NCBI RefSeq assembly: GCF_004522215.1
Contig: NZ_SDLR01000005.1
Coordinates: 527,086-591,085 of the forward strand
Direction: 5' to 3'
Length of the DNA: 64,000 bases
Origin: Ammoniphilus sp. YIM 78166
GTDB taxonomy: Bacteria > Bacillota > Bacilli > Aneurinibacillales > RAOX-1
The notes below the pieces were generated by a model. That model saw only the letters and a list, made by a program, of their open reading frames with translations, was not told the origin of the DNA and made no database searches. Below are positions 50,282-59,289 of the stretch, in pieces (position 1 is the first letter of the stretch; each line of letters begins with the position of its first letter). The translations under genes were made by a program, and so were the position numbers.

Positions 50282-51070
50282 ATGCAGCGCAAAATAAATA
50301 AATCGAAGTGGACCAAGCATGCTTTGTTTCAACAAGATCCTCAGATTGCTGGAAGTTTACCAGATACCCGCGTTTTTAACGAACAAAACTTCCTTAGCAT
50401 GCTTCAATTGCATAAAACTATTGTCTTAAAGCCAACAGGAGGAGCCAAAGGACGAGGTATCATCAAGGTTGCGGCTCTTGGGAAACAGGCTTTAGAGATA
50501 CATTATAATGATATGAAAGTGATCGTGAATGGGGTCCAGAAAGCCTACGACAAGATCTCCCAAAAAATAGGGACTACAGCTTATATTATTCAACGTTATA
50601 TTACCCTAGCAACCGTTGAAGACCGCCCAATTGATTTTCGAGTCATGGTTCAGCGAACCAAGGAAACACCTTGGCAGGTCACAGGGAAAGTAGCAAAAAT
50701 TGCAGGAGTAGGCTACTTTGTCACAAATAATTGCCAAAGCAACGGAACCGCAGTTCCTGTAGAAGAAGCCGTAGAGAGATCTAATATTAATCCTTCAAAG
50801 AAGGAAACAGTCATTGAGCGAATGGAAACATTAGCCATCAAGGCCGTACAGCTTCTTGAAAGGTACTATCCCGAAATCGTAATCATTGGCTTTGATATTG
50901 GCGTAGATGAGAGTGGAGGACTCTGGCTGATTGAAGCCAACGTATATCCTGGTCTTTCTTTGTTCAGAAAGCTTGAAGACAAGACTATGCTTCGTCGCAT
51001 CCTGGAAATTAAAAGACAGAATTCAACCATGAAACCTTTAACCAAGAAAAGTATTAAAAAGACCAGGTAA
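50282..51070 (+). CDS. YheC/YheD-like ATP-grasp protein
   Basis: The 262-residue protein has an ATP-grasp fold: TIVLKPTGGAKGRGIIKV (nucleotide loop with Lys), RPIDFRVMVQR, and the metal-binding end GLWLIEANVYPGL. It is the YheC/D family of endospore coat-associated proteins. The N-terminal KWTKHALFQQDPQIAGSLPDTRVFN leads into the domain. The start MQRKINK has GAGGAGG upstream. Some members ligate amino acids; the substrate is unknown here. Confidence 0.85.
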   Translation: MQRKINKSKWTKHALFQQDPQIAGSLPDTRVFNEQNFLSMLQLHKTIVLKPTGGAKGRGIIKVAALGKQALEIHYNDMKVIVNGVQKAYDKISQKIGTTAYIIQRYITLATVEDRPIDFRVMVQRTKETPWQVTGKVAKIAGVGYFVTNNCQSNGTAVPVEEAVERSNINPSKKETVIERMETLAIKAVQLLERYYPEIVIIGFDIGVDESGGLWLIEANVYPGLSLFRKLEDKTMLRRILEIKRQNSTMKPLTKKSIKKTR

Positions 51071-51079
51071 AGTAAATAA

Positions 51080-51109
51080 AAACAGACCCCGCTAGGAGTC
51101 TGTTTTTTT
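51080..51109 (+). terminator. Terminator of the YheC/D-like gene
   Basis: AAACAGACCCC...GGAGTCTGTTTTTTT; 10-bp stem with one mismatch then seven T. Confidence 0.85.
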
Positions 51110-51113
51110 ATCC

Positions 51114-51314
51114 TTATGCTTTGCGTACATTAGTTGCCTGGGGACCACGTTGGCCTTGCTCGATATCAAAGGTCACTTCTTGACCCTCATCTAGCGACTT
51201 GTACCCTTCACCTTGAATTGCGGAAAAATGAACAAATACATCGTCTCCGCCTTCACGCTCAATAAACCCAAATCCTTTTTCGCTGTTAAACCATTTCACC
51301 TTGCCGTGTTCCAT
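51114..51314 (-). CDS. Cold-shock domain protein
   Basis: The 66-residue OB-fold protein has both RNA-binding motifs, KGFGFIE (RNP1) and DVFVHFSAI (RNP2), plus GPQATNVRKA at the end. It is an RNA chaperone like CspB/CspC. AGGAGG precedes the ATG. The 93-base stretch up to the MFS gene could hold a regulatory leader; no cold box was identified. No symbol is given because which paralogue it is cannot be told. Confidence 0.95.
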   Translation of the reverse strand: MEHGKVKWFNSEKGFGFIEREGGDDVFVHFSAIQGEGYKSLDEGQEVTFDIEQGQRGPQATNVRKA

Positions 51315-51407
51315 TTCTTTCCTCCTAAGATGTACCCATACGTTTAGATGGTAAATTATTCTTGCCCTCTTATGATAACCCATTTTCTTTATATTTATCC
51401 CTATCAT

Positions 51408-52589
51408 TTAAAGTATCTGCTTTTCTGAAGAATCATAAGAGACAATCACCGGCTTCGCTCGCGTAAAATAACCAAAGCCCATTAATACCAAGCCGCTGAC
51501 CCAAAAGATAAAAGAAACACCGAGCACCCCGCCAATTCCGCCAAACACTAGGGGAATGCTGAATTGGGAGATCCGGTTAACCGTAAGTCTAACGCCTAGC
51601 ACCTCCCCGCGTCGTTCAGGCGGGCTTACTTCTAACACGGAGGCAATACTCAAGGGTTGTCCAAGCCCCAAGCCTCCGCCTAATATCCCCACTAATACGA
51701 ATAAAACGAGAAGCCAGTTAGAATAAGGAATAAGGAAATAGACGATACCACTGATGTAGAGGGACCAGGTTAATACCTTCATTCGTCCAAAGGATTCAAC
51801 CAGTCTCGTTTGGCTGAATCGAATTAAGAGCATCGTGAGTCCACTAAAAGATAAGATCAGCCCTGTCATTGTTGGATTAATTCCCATATTATCGGCAAGT
51901 AGCGGGAAGTACGCCGAAAACAACTCACGATTTGTTAGAACCAGTCCCCCGATTAAAATTGAATTTCTTAAGGTACGGTCTTTCATTAATGTCCAGATTG
52001 AATCCCGATTTGCTAAGTCCTGTTCAAGCTCTAAAGCACGAGGGGTAGTTGTTTCACCATCTGGATTCTTTATTAGGAACTCACTTCCCAGAGCAATGCA
52101 CATAAACACCATATTCACCGTGCTGCAGATGAAGTACCCGTAGTGTTCATACAAATAGGTACTTAAAATCGGTCCAATCATGGTCCCTACTGAGGCAAAC
52201 AACGTGAAATTAGCTACATTACGGTCAACGTTCCCTCCAAAGTTCCCCATCCTTTTTTGAAGACACAGAACGATACAGGTAAAAGCAACCCCTAACATCG
52301 CTTGTTGGAATAAAAAAGTTATAAAACCGGGATGCAAGGCGCTCACATATAAAGCTATGATGTACATACCATTACCGACTGTCACCACCGGACGTGTCCC
52401 GTAATGGTCTGCCCACCTTCCAATTTGCAAGGCTAAGAAAGCCGGTAGCAAAGCATAACTGGCGATGATGACACTAATCTCTGCTGGAGATTGACCTAGC
52501 GTGAAAGCATATAGGGAAACAACCGGCTTGATGCCGCTTGTAGTTATCATAAGGAATGTATTGATGAGGATCGTAATATAGATAGCCAT
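51408..52589 (-). CDS. MFS transporter
   Basis: The 393-residue major facilitator has 12 helices. The loop 2-3 signature GRWADHYGTRPVVTVGN and SQTRLVESFGRMKVL in the second half are present. ELEQDLANRD lies in the middle loop. YfkF/multidrug-like efflux carriers are the nearest type. Start MAIYITILINTF has AGGAAAAAGG upstream. Single gene; substrate unknown. Confidence 0.85.
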   Translation of the reverse strand: MAIYITILINTFLMITTSGIKPVVSLYAFTLGQSPAEISVIIASYALLPAFLALQIGRWADHYGTRPVVTVGNGMYIIALYVSALHPGFITFLFQQAMLGVAFTCIVLCLQKRMGNFGGNVDRNVANFTLFASVGTMIGPILSTYLYEHYGYFICSTVNMVFMCIALGSEFLIKNPDGETTTPRALELEQDLANRDSIWTLMKDRTLRNSILIGGLVLTNRELFSAYFPLLADNMGINPTMTGLILSFSGLTMLLIRFSQTRLVESFGRMKVLTWSLYISGIVYFLIPYSNWLLVLFVLVGILGGGLGLGQPLSIASVLEVSPPERRGEVLGVRLTVNRISQFSIPLVFGGIGGVLGVSFIFWVSGLVLMGFGYFTRAKPVIVSYDSSEKQIL

Positions 52590-52728
52590 GTTCCTTTTTC
52601 CTTTGATTTGAGATAACTTAAACAGTAGCACAAACTGCTACAACAAAAAAGACCTTAAATACAGATGGACAAACCACTCTGGTCGTTTTACACTTTCCTA
52701 TACGAATAACTGAAACAGGAGAATTGAA

Positions 52729-53634
52729 ATGAATAAAAACCTAGCTTATGTCTATATTATGATCGCAACATTTTTTTGGGGAATTATCGGGGTATTCGTA
52801 ACCTATCTGTATGAAATAGGCTTTACACCTACTCAAGTCGTGTCCGTTCGAGCCCTTTCTGCGAGCCTATTCCTTATTGTCTATGTTCTCTATAAAAATC
52901 GAAGCCTACTAATAATTAAACTTACGGATGCCAAATATTTTGTAGGCACAGGGATTGTAAGCATTGTTTTCTTTAATTTGTGCTTATTCCATGCGATACA
53001 GGAGACTTCAATTTCAATCGCCGCCATTCTGCTGTATACAGCACCTGCGTTTGTGACACTGTTTTCTAAGCTTTTCTTTAAAGAGGCTTTAACGACCAGA
53101 AAGATGATAGCACTCTTCGTGACCTTACTAGGATGTACCTTAGTTATTGGAATCTTCCCTCATACCACCGAGGGCATTTCCCTCTATGGCCTTATTCTTG
53201 GCCTAGGTTCAGGGCTGTTCTATGCTCTCTACAGTGTGTTTGGAAAAATGGCCTTACGCAAATTAGATTCACTAACCATTACCGTCTACACCTTTGTTTT
53301 TGCAGCTATAGCCATCACTCCTTTCAGTGAGGTATGGAAGGTGTTTCCTTTACTTTTAAATGGAGAAGTCTGGCTCTATATCGGAGGGCTTGGCTTTTTC
53401 TCGACTACGTTAGCTTTTATTTTCTACACTAAAGGCTTACAGATGCTTGAGTCCAGCCGGGCCTCCATCATGGCGACACTTGAACCGGTTATCGCTGCAT
53501 TCATGTCCTTCCTTTTATTTGGAGAGACTTTAACATTCTGGCAATATGGTGGTGTGGTGTTGGTTATTACTGCCGTCATCCTAGTGCAAGAACCCCCTCG
53601 CAAGGGAAGAAAATCATCATCTCTTTCCGCATAA
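52729..53634 (+). CDS. DMT family transporter (EamA)
   Basis: The 301-residue protein has ten helices in two EamA repeats: ATFFWGIIGVFVTYL at the start, FKEALTTRKMIALFVTLLGCTLV at the end of repeat 1, and LEPVIAAFMSFLLFGETLTFWQYGGVVLVITAVILV at the end. Export of a metabolite is predicted. CAGGAGA before the ATG. Divergent from the MFS gene. Confidence 0.88.
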   Translation: MNKNLAYVYIMIATFFWGIIGVFVTYLYEIGFTPTQVVSVRALSASLFLIVYVLYKNRSLLIIKLTDAKYFVGTGIVSIVFFNLCLFHAIQETSISIAAILLYTAPAFVTLFSKLFFKEALTTRKMIALFVTLLGCTLVIGIFPHTTEGISLYGLILGLGSGLFYALYSVFGKMALRKLDSLTITVYTFVFAAIAITPFSEVWKVFPLLLNGEVWLYIGGLGFFSTTLAFIFYTKGLQMLESSRASIMATLEPVIAAFMSFLLFGETLTFWQYGGVVLVITAVILVQEPPRKGRKSSSLSA

Positions 53635-53636
53635 CA

Positions 53637-53674
53637 AAAAAGAAGAGGAAATGTAACACGCACCTCTTCTATTG
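53637..53674 (-). terminator. Terminator of the DUF421 gene
   Basis: On the minus strand, AGAAGAGG, 14-base loop, CCTCTTCTTTTTTG. It also overlaps the end of the DMT gene. Confidence 0.8.
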
Positions 53675-54286
53675 CAATTTTTGAGGGGGTGAATCTTTAT
53701 GACCATTGTTGGCAACCTCACTAAAAAGAGAGGCCTGTGTTTGAGCTTGGGTCTGTGCTTGAGACTGGGTGGCCATAAAGTTCATAGCAGGCAAGCGGGT
53801 TTCCAATATATCCATTATTTTTTTAATATCTTCCTTCGTCGCCGTCTGCTTAGGCTCTTTGAGCATATAGCCCAGCTGACCATTCGGTTCGATCGTAGCC
53901 CACTGAACATCACTGATTTTCCCTATACTTGACTTCCTTAACTGCATCTCAAGCTGATCCACCGTTAGTCTATATTTTTTCAGGTTCTTTACAACTAGTT
54001 GGCCGTTTTCAATCAAGACGACAGACTTTCCGGTGATCCATTTTTCCAACAGATCTGATTTTATCTGTGCATATTCCAACACAATGAGGGTAAGAACCAA
54101 CACGGCTCCAACTCCGAATGTTATCCATATATTTTCTCCGGCAACAGGTTGTATAAGCAAGGAACCGATGGCGATCATGATAACCGTTTGAGCCAAGGTC
54201 ATCTGGGCAATCGATTTTCTACCAGCTATTCTTAGAAGAATGGTTCCTCCAACCACCATAAGAACTGCCTTCCAAATCCATTCCAT
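53669..54286 (-). CDS. DUF421 (YetF-like) membrane protein
   Basis: 205 residues: three N-terminal helices (VLMVVGGTILLRIAGRKSIAQMTLAQTVIMIAIGSLLIQP, FGVGAVLVLTLIVLEY) then the cytosolic DUF421 domain with WITGKSVVLIENGQLVVKNLKKYRLTVDQLEMQLRKSSIGKISDVQWATIEPNGQLG. B. subtilis YetF is a spore-membrane lipid-associated protein; other relatives are uncharacterised. A QSQAQTQAQTQ tail (about 175-187) is coded by a short 6-base repeat that could vary in length. GGAGG is 12 bases from the ATG. Confidence 0.85.
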   Translation of the reverse strand: MEWIWKAVLMVVGGTILLRIAGRKSIAQMTLAQTVIMIAIGSLLIQPVAGENIWITFGVGAVLVLTLIVLEYAQIKSDLLEKWITGKSVVLIENGQLVVKNLKKYRLTVDQLEMQLRKSSIGKISDVQWATIEPNGQLGYMLKEPKQTATKEDIKKIMDILETRLPAMNFMATQSQAQTQAQTQASLFSEVANNGHKDSPPQKLQ

Positions 54287-54401
54287 TTGTAGATCAAGCC
54301 TCCTTTTGGATATTTTGTGCAGGGATACTGTTTTCATGTACTCATTCCTTTCTCACACCTCCACCTGACTAGGAATAGGCTATAATGGAGGTGAAATAAA
54401 A

Positions 54402-55175
54402 GTGACGAGTATGTTTGTGGATATATCTAGAAAAGGAAGATTACTGGAAGTAAGCATTAATACTACCAATCCCCCTTTAACAAGAGTCGAATTTTATTTA
54501 GATGAACGTTATATTGGCGCGCTTCCTGGCACGGCGCGGACCTTTCAATTTCCCTTAAGCTTACCGCAAAATCAAAAAAGCAAGGTTCTCTGTAAAGGAG
54601 TTCTGCAAGATGAATCGACCCTAACCAGAGAATTTATCGTACAGGGGGATCATATCGAGCCTGGAGATCGTACTTTTTTACCAGGAGATGTTTTAGTCGC
54701 CTGCGACAACGTAGGATCCCTTCCTCCTGGTCTGATGGGACATTCCGCCATTGTTTATGATGAGAAAACAATAATTGAAGCCGTCTCTACCAAGCCGTAC
54801 ATTCGTAAATATTCTGTCGCTAGTTTTCTCGAAGAGCATCCCTTACATGCCCACTATCGGCCCAAGGATCCGAAAGTTGGGTTAATCGCTAGGAACACTG
54901 CAGAAAAGTACCTAAATTACTATCGAAGGAATCGCAAAAAAGGAATTGAAAGACCTTCGTTCTCCTTTTCCGAGAGTATCCCGCTAGATGACCTTCGGAG
55001 ATCTACCTATTGCTCTAAGCTGGTTTGGATCGCTTATGCCTACGGACCTAAGATTAAACTAGAAAACGATCACTTCCTATTTTCCCCTGAAGATTTGGAA
55101 GTCACCCTGGAAAAACACCCTGAGTTTATTCGGGTCTATAAGCATCCCTACTTTGACTTTACGATCGATTCCTAA
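54402..55175 (+). CDS. Permuted papain-like cysteine peptidase/amidase (YiiX/C92-like)
   Basis: The 257-residue protein has an N-terminal beta-sandwich-like part (about 1-85) followed by a permuted NlpC/P60-type domain. The catalytic His is in GLMGHSAIVYDEKTIIEAV near 122 and the Cys in STYCSKLVWIAYAYG near 204. LPGDVLVACDN precedes the His as in YiiX/YaeF proteins. No signal peptide is seen, so it probably acts in the cytosol or spore. GTG start with GGAGGTG upstream. The substrate, lipid or peptidoglycan, is unknown. Confidence 0.8.
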   Translation: MTSMFVDISRKGRLLEVSINTTNPPLTRVEFYLDERYIGALPGTARTFQFPLSLPQNQKSKVLCKGVLQDESTLTREFIVQGDHIEPGDRTFLPGDVLVACDNVGSLPPGLMGHSAIVYDEKTIIEAVSTKPYIRKYSVASFLEEHPLHAHYRPKDPKVGLIARNTAEKYLNYYRRNRKKGIERPSFSFSESIPLDDLRRSTYCSKLVWIAYAYGPKIKLENDHFLFSPEDLEVTLEKHPEFIRVYKHPYFDFTIDS

Positions 55176-55185
55176 AGTTGCTCAT

Positions 55186-55218
55186 GAAAAAAGTACATCC
55201 TAACGATGTACTTTTTGC
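55186..55218. terminator. Bidirectional terminator between the amidase and lrgB genes
   Basis: AAAAAGTACATC...GATGTACTTTTT; perfect 12-bp stem including A and T runs. Confidence 0.85.
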
Positions 55219-55220
55219 TT

Positions 55221-55898
55221 TTATAAATATACAAATAGTAGTCCCGCAATGATCGGCATGATGATGGCTACTAAGGTCATGCCCAATACGCCCATGGCTC
55301 CTTCGAGTTCACCCCATTGCGCAGCCTTGACAGCACCGACCATCGATGCCGCTGTACCCATAGCCAAGCCCTTAACAACCTTGTTCTTAATACCCAACCA
55401 ACTAATAAGAGGCGGCCCAATCATCATCCCTATCAAGGCTGTCATCATAGCAAAAATAGCCGTTAGCTCAGGATATCCTCCTATGAATTGAGATACCGAC
55501 ATGGCCATGGGTGCTGTGGTGGATTTAGGGGCCAGCGAAACCACCGTGGACGGACTCAAGTCAAAAAAGTTTGCCACCCAAATGACAATAAAAACGCCAG
55601 CAACCGTACCAACTAAAACCCCTGTAATCACCTGAAAAAAATGCCGTTTTAACACCGAAAGGTACTTATACAATGGGATGACGAGTGCAATTTCCACCGG
55701 TCCTAGAAAAAAAGTAATGGGTTGCGTAGCCGAATGATACACGAGATAATCAGTGTGTGTTAACCATAGCAAAAGGATGAGCGCAATCGGACAAACGACA
55801 ATGGGATTAAGCCATGCATTAGGATATCGTTTTTTTAGAAGAACAACACTTATATAGATAATCAGCGTCACAATCAACCAAAACAGATAAACCATCAT
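55221..55898 (-). CDS. lrgB: LrgB/CidB family membrane protein
   Basis: The 225-residue protein has about seven helices and the LrgB hallmarks YKYLSVLKRHFFQVITGVLVGT, SLAPKSTTAPMAMSVSQFIGGYPELTA and GTAASMVGAVKAAQWGELEGAMG. Partner of LrgA. The pair influences autolysis or exports glycolate/lactate/pyruvate-type overflow metabolites in relatives. It begins right after the lrgA stop; two adjacent ATGs. Confidence 0.92.
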   Translation of the reverse strand: MMVYLFWLIVTLIIYISVVLLKKRYPNAWLNPIVVCPIALILLLWLTHTDYLVYHSATQPITFFLGPVEIALVIPLYKYLSVLKRHFFQVITGVLVGTVAGVFIVIWVANFFDLSPSTVVSLAPKSTTAPMAMSVSQFIGGYPELTAIFAMMTALIGMMIGPPLISWLGIKNKVVKGLAMGTAASMVGAVKAAQWGELEGAMGVLGMTLVAIIMPIIAGLLFVYL

Positions 55899-56249
55899 CT
55901 ACATTTTCTCCCCTTTCTTAAACAGCATGGTAACGAAAGCCGTGGAAAGAAGTACAACAGTCGTACTAATGATCACCGTAATGAGCAGATACCATCCTCC
56001 TTGCTTCATGACCTCCCAGTAGGGCAAGATTCCCACGACCACCGGTATAAAAAAGAAGAAGAGGTGCCTGGAGAAAAATTGGCTAGACCGATCCATGTGT
56101 TTAGGACGAATGATCCCAGTCGCAAGCAGAATGAACAATAATCCCATCCCAACAAGGACTGGAGGTATAGGCAGGTTAAGCAGATTAGTAATCGAAACAC
56201 TAACCTGATATAAAACACTGAGGATGAGAACTTCAAATAAAAGCTTCAT
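55899..56249 (-). CDS. lrgA: LrgA/CidA holin-like family membrane protein
   Basis: The 116-residue protein has four helices: VSITNLLNLPIPPVLVGMGLLFILLATG (with the conserved PIPPxxxGM), ASQFFSRHLFFFFIPVVVGILPYW and ISTTVVLLSTAFVTMLF. It is the CidA/LrgA holin-like fold, forming an operon with lrgB. No LytSR or LysR regulator lies next to it in the window. The 275 bases upstream (56250-56524) hold no other gene I can support. Confidence 0.92.
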   Translation of the reverse strand: MKLLFEVLILSVLYQVSVSITNLLNLPIPPVLVGMGLLFILLATGIIRPKHMDRSSQFFSRHLFFFFIPVVVGILPYWEVMKQGGWYLLITVIISTTVVLLSTAFVTMLFKKGEKM

Positions 56250-56524
56250 ATCATCCCTCCATGTTCTTTGATAAGTTCAACTATAGAACATTTTGGAAAA
56301 AACAACAAAACTTATGGCAGTTAAATTAACATCAATTAAACGATTACATCCCCGTTTAAAGAGTGATCTCTCCTTCGAGTGTAATTTTACCTTTTTATGG
56401 TTATATAATCTCACACTACTCTAGTGAACGAATCTAACAGTGATGAATAAACAGGCGATCGTCTAAATCAAAACCCACTTTAGATGAATATCCTGTCTTT
56501 GAAGTTAAAGAGAGGAGAATGCGA

Positions 56525-56791
56525 ATGGGCCAATGGAAAAAGGAAAGTGTCAGGCAGCAAGCAGGCGTTAGTCCACAGGTTGGCGGCTATCCCCCTCCAA
56601 CTTGGGGTGGGTATCCGCCACCACCTCCTTGGGGTGGTTATTATCCCCCGCCTCCGCCGTGGGGAGGCTATCCGCCGCCTTGGGGGGCCTATCCTCCAGG
56701 GTGGGGCTACCCTAGGCCTCCGTGGGGACATAGACCTCCGTGGGGTAGACCGCCATGGGGACCAAGACCACCATGGGGAGTTTATCGATAA
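56525..56791 (+). CDS. YPPPWG-repeat small protein
   Basis: 88 residues: a short charged head (MGQWKKESVRQQAGVSP) then about 65 residues of near-repeats of GGYPPPPWGG and RPPWG, composed almost only of Gly, Pro, Tyr, Trp and Arg. Low-complexity proteins of this kind occur in spore coats and outer layers, often as cross-linkable or condensate-forming parts, but no family can be fixed. The ATG at 56525 fits GAGAGGAG best. A terminator follows the stop. Period of about 21-24 bases could cause length variation. Confidence 0.7.
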   Translation: MGQWKKESVRQQAGVSPQVGGYPPPTWGGYPPPPPWGGYYPPPPPWGGYPPPWGAYPPGWGYPRPPWGHRPPWGRPPWGPRPPWGVYR

Positions 56792-56796
56792 GAAGC

Positions 56797-56824
56797 AGAG
56801 GGGCCCGACTGGGCCCCTCCTTTC
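56797..56824 (+). terminator. Terminator after the YPPPWG gene
   Basis: GAGGGGCCC, loop GACT, GGGCCCCTC, then CTTTC. Stem is very strong but the T-run is short. Confidence 0.65.
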
Positions 56825-56917
56825 ACGTTAATTTCTTTTACAGGATGCTTTAAATCCATTGAATTAAGTGGATACTATACAAGTGAGAGGTAAAAATATC
56901 CAACTGGAGGGTTCTAA

Positions 56918-58612
56918 TTGGCTGATCAAGAAAACAAGGATTTAAGAATTCGCAGTATCGATATTAGTGAAGGCGAGCACCGCGCCCCCAATCGAGCAAT
57001 GCTTCGAGCCGTAGGCTTCAAGGATGAGGACTTCAAAAAGCCCATGATCGGCATCGCAAGTACATGGAGCGAAGTAACCCCTTGCAATGTACATATAGAC
57101 GCTTTAGCGACTAAGGCCAAAGAAGGCGCAAAGTCCAATGGGGGTGCTCCCATTATCTTTAACACCATTACAGTATCAGATGGCATCTCCATGGGCCATG
57201 AGGGAATGCGCTACTCCTTGCCAAGTCGGGAGGTTATCGCTGATTCGATTGAAACCGTGATGGGTGCTGAGCGGCTTGATGGCCTCGTGGCGATTGGCGG
57301 CTGTGATAAAAACATGCCCGGCTGCATGATTGCTATCGGTAGACTGAATGTGCCGGCAGTCTTTGTCTATGGGGGAACCATTGCCCCAGGAAAGTCAAGA
57401 GAAGGAAAAGATATTGATATTGTCTCTATTTTCGAAGCCGTAGGTCAGTATAGTGCAGGTACGATTGACCAAGAGCAGTTAAAGGATATTGAATGCCACG
57501 CTTGTCCAGGAGCGGGCTCCTGTGGAGGAATGTATACAGCCAATACGATGGCCTCAGCCATTGAAGCCATGGGGATGAGTTTGCCTGGTAGTGCTTCCAA
57601 TCCCGCGGAAACCCCACTTAAGCTAGAGGACTGTGAAAAAGCAGGAAAAGCCGTCGTGGAACTTCTCAGAAAAGGGATTTATCCAAAAGATATTATGACA
57701 AAAAAAGCGTTTGAAAATGCCATTACGGTAGTCATGGCGCTAGGAGGCTCAACGAATGCTTTTCTTCACCTTATCGCCATGGCGCATTCCGTGGGTATAG
57801 AGCTGTCATACGATGACTTTGAGCGCATCCGCCTTAAGGTCCCGCACTTGGCAGACTTGAAGCCGAGCGGTCGCTATGTCATGCAGGACCTCCACCATGT
57901 TGGCGGCGTTGCCGCGGTCATGAAACAGCTTCTTGAGGCCGGCTTACTCCATGGAGACTGTTTAACCGTAACCGGAAAAACATTGGAAGAAAACCTGACA
58001 GAAGTAGCTCCACTAAAAGAAGGCCAGGTCATTATCCGACCCATGGACAATCCGATCCGCGAAACAGGACCGCTTTACGTGCTTAGAGGAAATCTGGCTC
58101 CTGAGGGCGGAATCGCCAAGATGTCTGGCTTAAAAGTCAAGAAAATTACGGGACCAGCCCGCGTTTTCGACTCCGAGCAAGAAGCAACAGATGCCGTTTT
58201 AAAAGACAACATCCAGCCTGGGGATGTCGTGGTGATTCGTTATGCAGGCCCTAAAGGCGGCCCAGGTATGTCGGAGATGCTCTCCATCTCGGCCATTATT
58301 GTCGGAAAGGGACTTGGGGAAAAAGTTGGCTTACTCACCGATGGCCGTTTCTCCGGCGGAACCCACGGTTTAGTGGTTGGCCATGTTGCTCCAGAAGCTC
58401 AGGTCGGCGGACCGATCGCCCTTCTTCGTGACGGGGATCTCATAACCATTGACAGCGAAACCCAGGAACTGAGCATGGACGTCTCGGAAGAGGAAATGGC
58501 CAATAGGCGCAAAGATTGGAAAGAACCTCCCCTACGCTATCCAAGAGGGGTGCTCAATAAATACGCAAGACTTGTATCATCGGCGTCTCAAGGGGCAGTG
58601 ACGGATTTGTAG
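56918..58612 (+). CDS. ilvD: Dihydroxy-acid dehydratase
   Basis: The 564-residue iron-sulfur enzyme of branched-chain amino-acid and pantothenate synthesis dehydrates 2,3-dihydroxy-isovalerate or methylvalerate to the 2-oxo acids. Cluster cysteines: PCNVH near 52, GGCDKNMPGC near 128-136 and ECHACPGAGSCGGMYTANT near 193-205. The C-terminal LLTDGRFSGGTHGLVVGHVAPEA carries the active-site Ser/Thr. TTG start with GGAGGG upstream. It stands outside an ilv operon here, so it is separate from other ilv genes. Confidence 0.96.
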   Translation: MADQENKDLRIRSIDISEGEHRAPNRAMLRAVGFKDEDFKKPMIGIASTWSEVTPCNVHIDALATKAKEGAKSNGGAPIIFNTITVSDGISMGHEGMRYSLPSREVIADSIETVMGAERLDGLVAIGGCDKNMPGCMIAIGRLNVPAVFVYGGTIAPGKSREGKDIDIVSIFEAVGQYSAGTIDQEQLKDIECHACPGAGSCGGMYTANTMASAIEAMGMSLPGSASNPAETPLKLEDCEKAGKAVVELLRKGIYPKDIMTKKAFENAITVVMALGGSTNAFLHLIAMAHSVGIELSYDDFERIRLKVPHLADLKPSGRYVMQDLHHVGGVAAVMKQLLEAGLLHGDCLTVTGKTLEENLTEVAPLKEGQVIIRPMDNPIRETGPLYVLRGNLAPEGGIAKMSGLKVKKITGPARVFDSEQEATDAVLKDNIQPGDVVVIRYAGPKGGPGMSEMLSISAIIVGKGLGEKVGLLTDGRFSGGTHGLVVGHVAPEAQVGGPIALLRDGDLITIDSETQELSMDVSEEEMANRRKDWKEPPLRYPRGVLNKYARLVSSASQGAVTDL

Positions 58613-58628
58613 ATGCCAACTTTTTCAC

Positions 58629-58657
58629 ATCATGAGCGTTTTTCTGACGCTCATGAT
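58629..58657 (+). terminator. Terminator of ilvD
   Basis: CATCATGAGCG, 9-base T-containing loop, CGCTCATGATG: perfect 11-bp stem. T-run after it is short. Confidence 0.65.
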
Positions 58658-58684
58658 GATTATGAATACTTCGGAAGGCCCCCG

Positions 58685-59167
58685 TCACTCCTTCACCACG
58701 TCCCCCACCCTCGCATCCGTGATGCGACAGAGGTCTTGTACACTTAACTCCACTTGAACTCCAATCTTCCCGCCGCTAACAATAATCACGTTTAAAGCTT
58801 CCGCCTTTCGATCAACAAAAGTAGGATACAGCTTCTTCATGCCAACCGGAGAACATCCCCCGCGGATATAGCCTGTCCATTTTAAAATGTCCTTTACTGG
58901 GAGCATCTCAAGCTTTTTTTCCCCACAAGCCTTCGCTGCCTTTTTTAGATCGAGTTCATCGGCAACGGGAATCACGAATACATAAATATTTGCACCTATC
59001 CCATGAGCGACGAGAGTTTTGTATACTTGATCAGGATCTTTCCCTACTTTTTCAGCCACAGCTAGACCATCGATTCTTCCATCTTCAGAATCATAGGTTA
59101 AAACTTGATACACAACCTTTTTCTGATCCAATATACGCATGGCATTGGTTTTGGCTATCTTTGACAT
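58685..59167 (-). CDS. ybaK: Cys-tRNA(Pro)/Cys-tRNA(Cys) deacylase
   Basis: The 160-residue YbaK-type trans-editing enzyme removes Cys from mischarged tRNA-Pro. Motifs: QVYKTLVAHG (catalytic Lys near 46), VIPVADELDLKKAAKACGEKKLEMLP, GYIRGGCSPVGMKKLYPTFVD and VSGGKIGVQVELSVQDL. The closest family is the true YbaK group, unlike the paralogue at 41268. The second ATG/GTG choice (59167) has GGGAG at good distance. Divergent from the oxidoreductase. Confidence 0.93.
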   Translation of the reverse strand: MSKIAKTNAMRILDQKKVVYQVLTYDSEDGRIDGLAVAEKVGKDPDQVYKTLVAHGIGANIYVFVIPVADELDLKKAAKACGEKKLEMLPVKDILKWTGYIRGGCSPVGMKKLYPTFVDRKAEALNVIIVSGGKIGVQVELSVQDLCRITDARVGDVVKE

Positions 59168-59289
59168 CACACATACTCCCTACAACAATTTTTGACCTAC
59201 TTGCATCAGTTCTCTATCCTTTCTTACTAACATAGCGCCTCTAGGATTATAATAATATAGATCTTGAATTCACGTTACGGAGGTAACTT

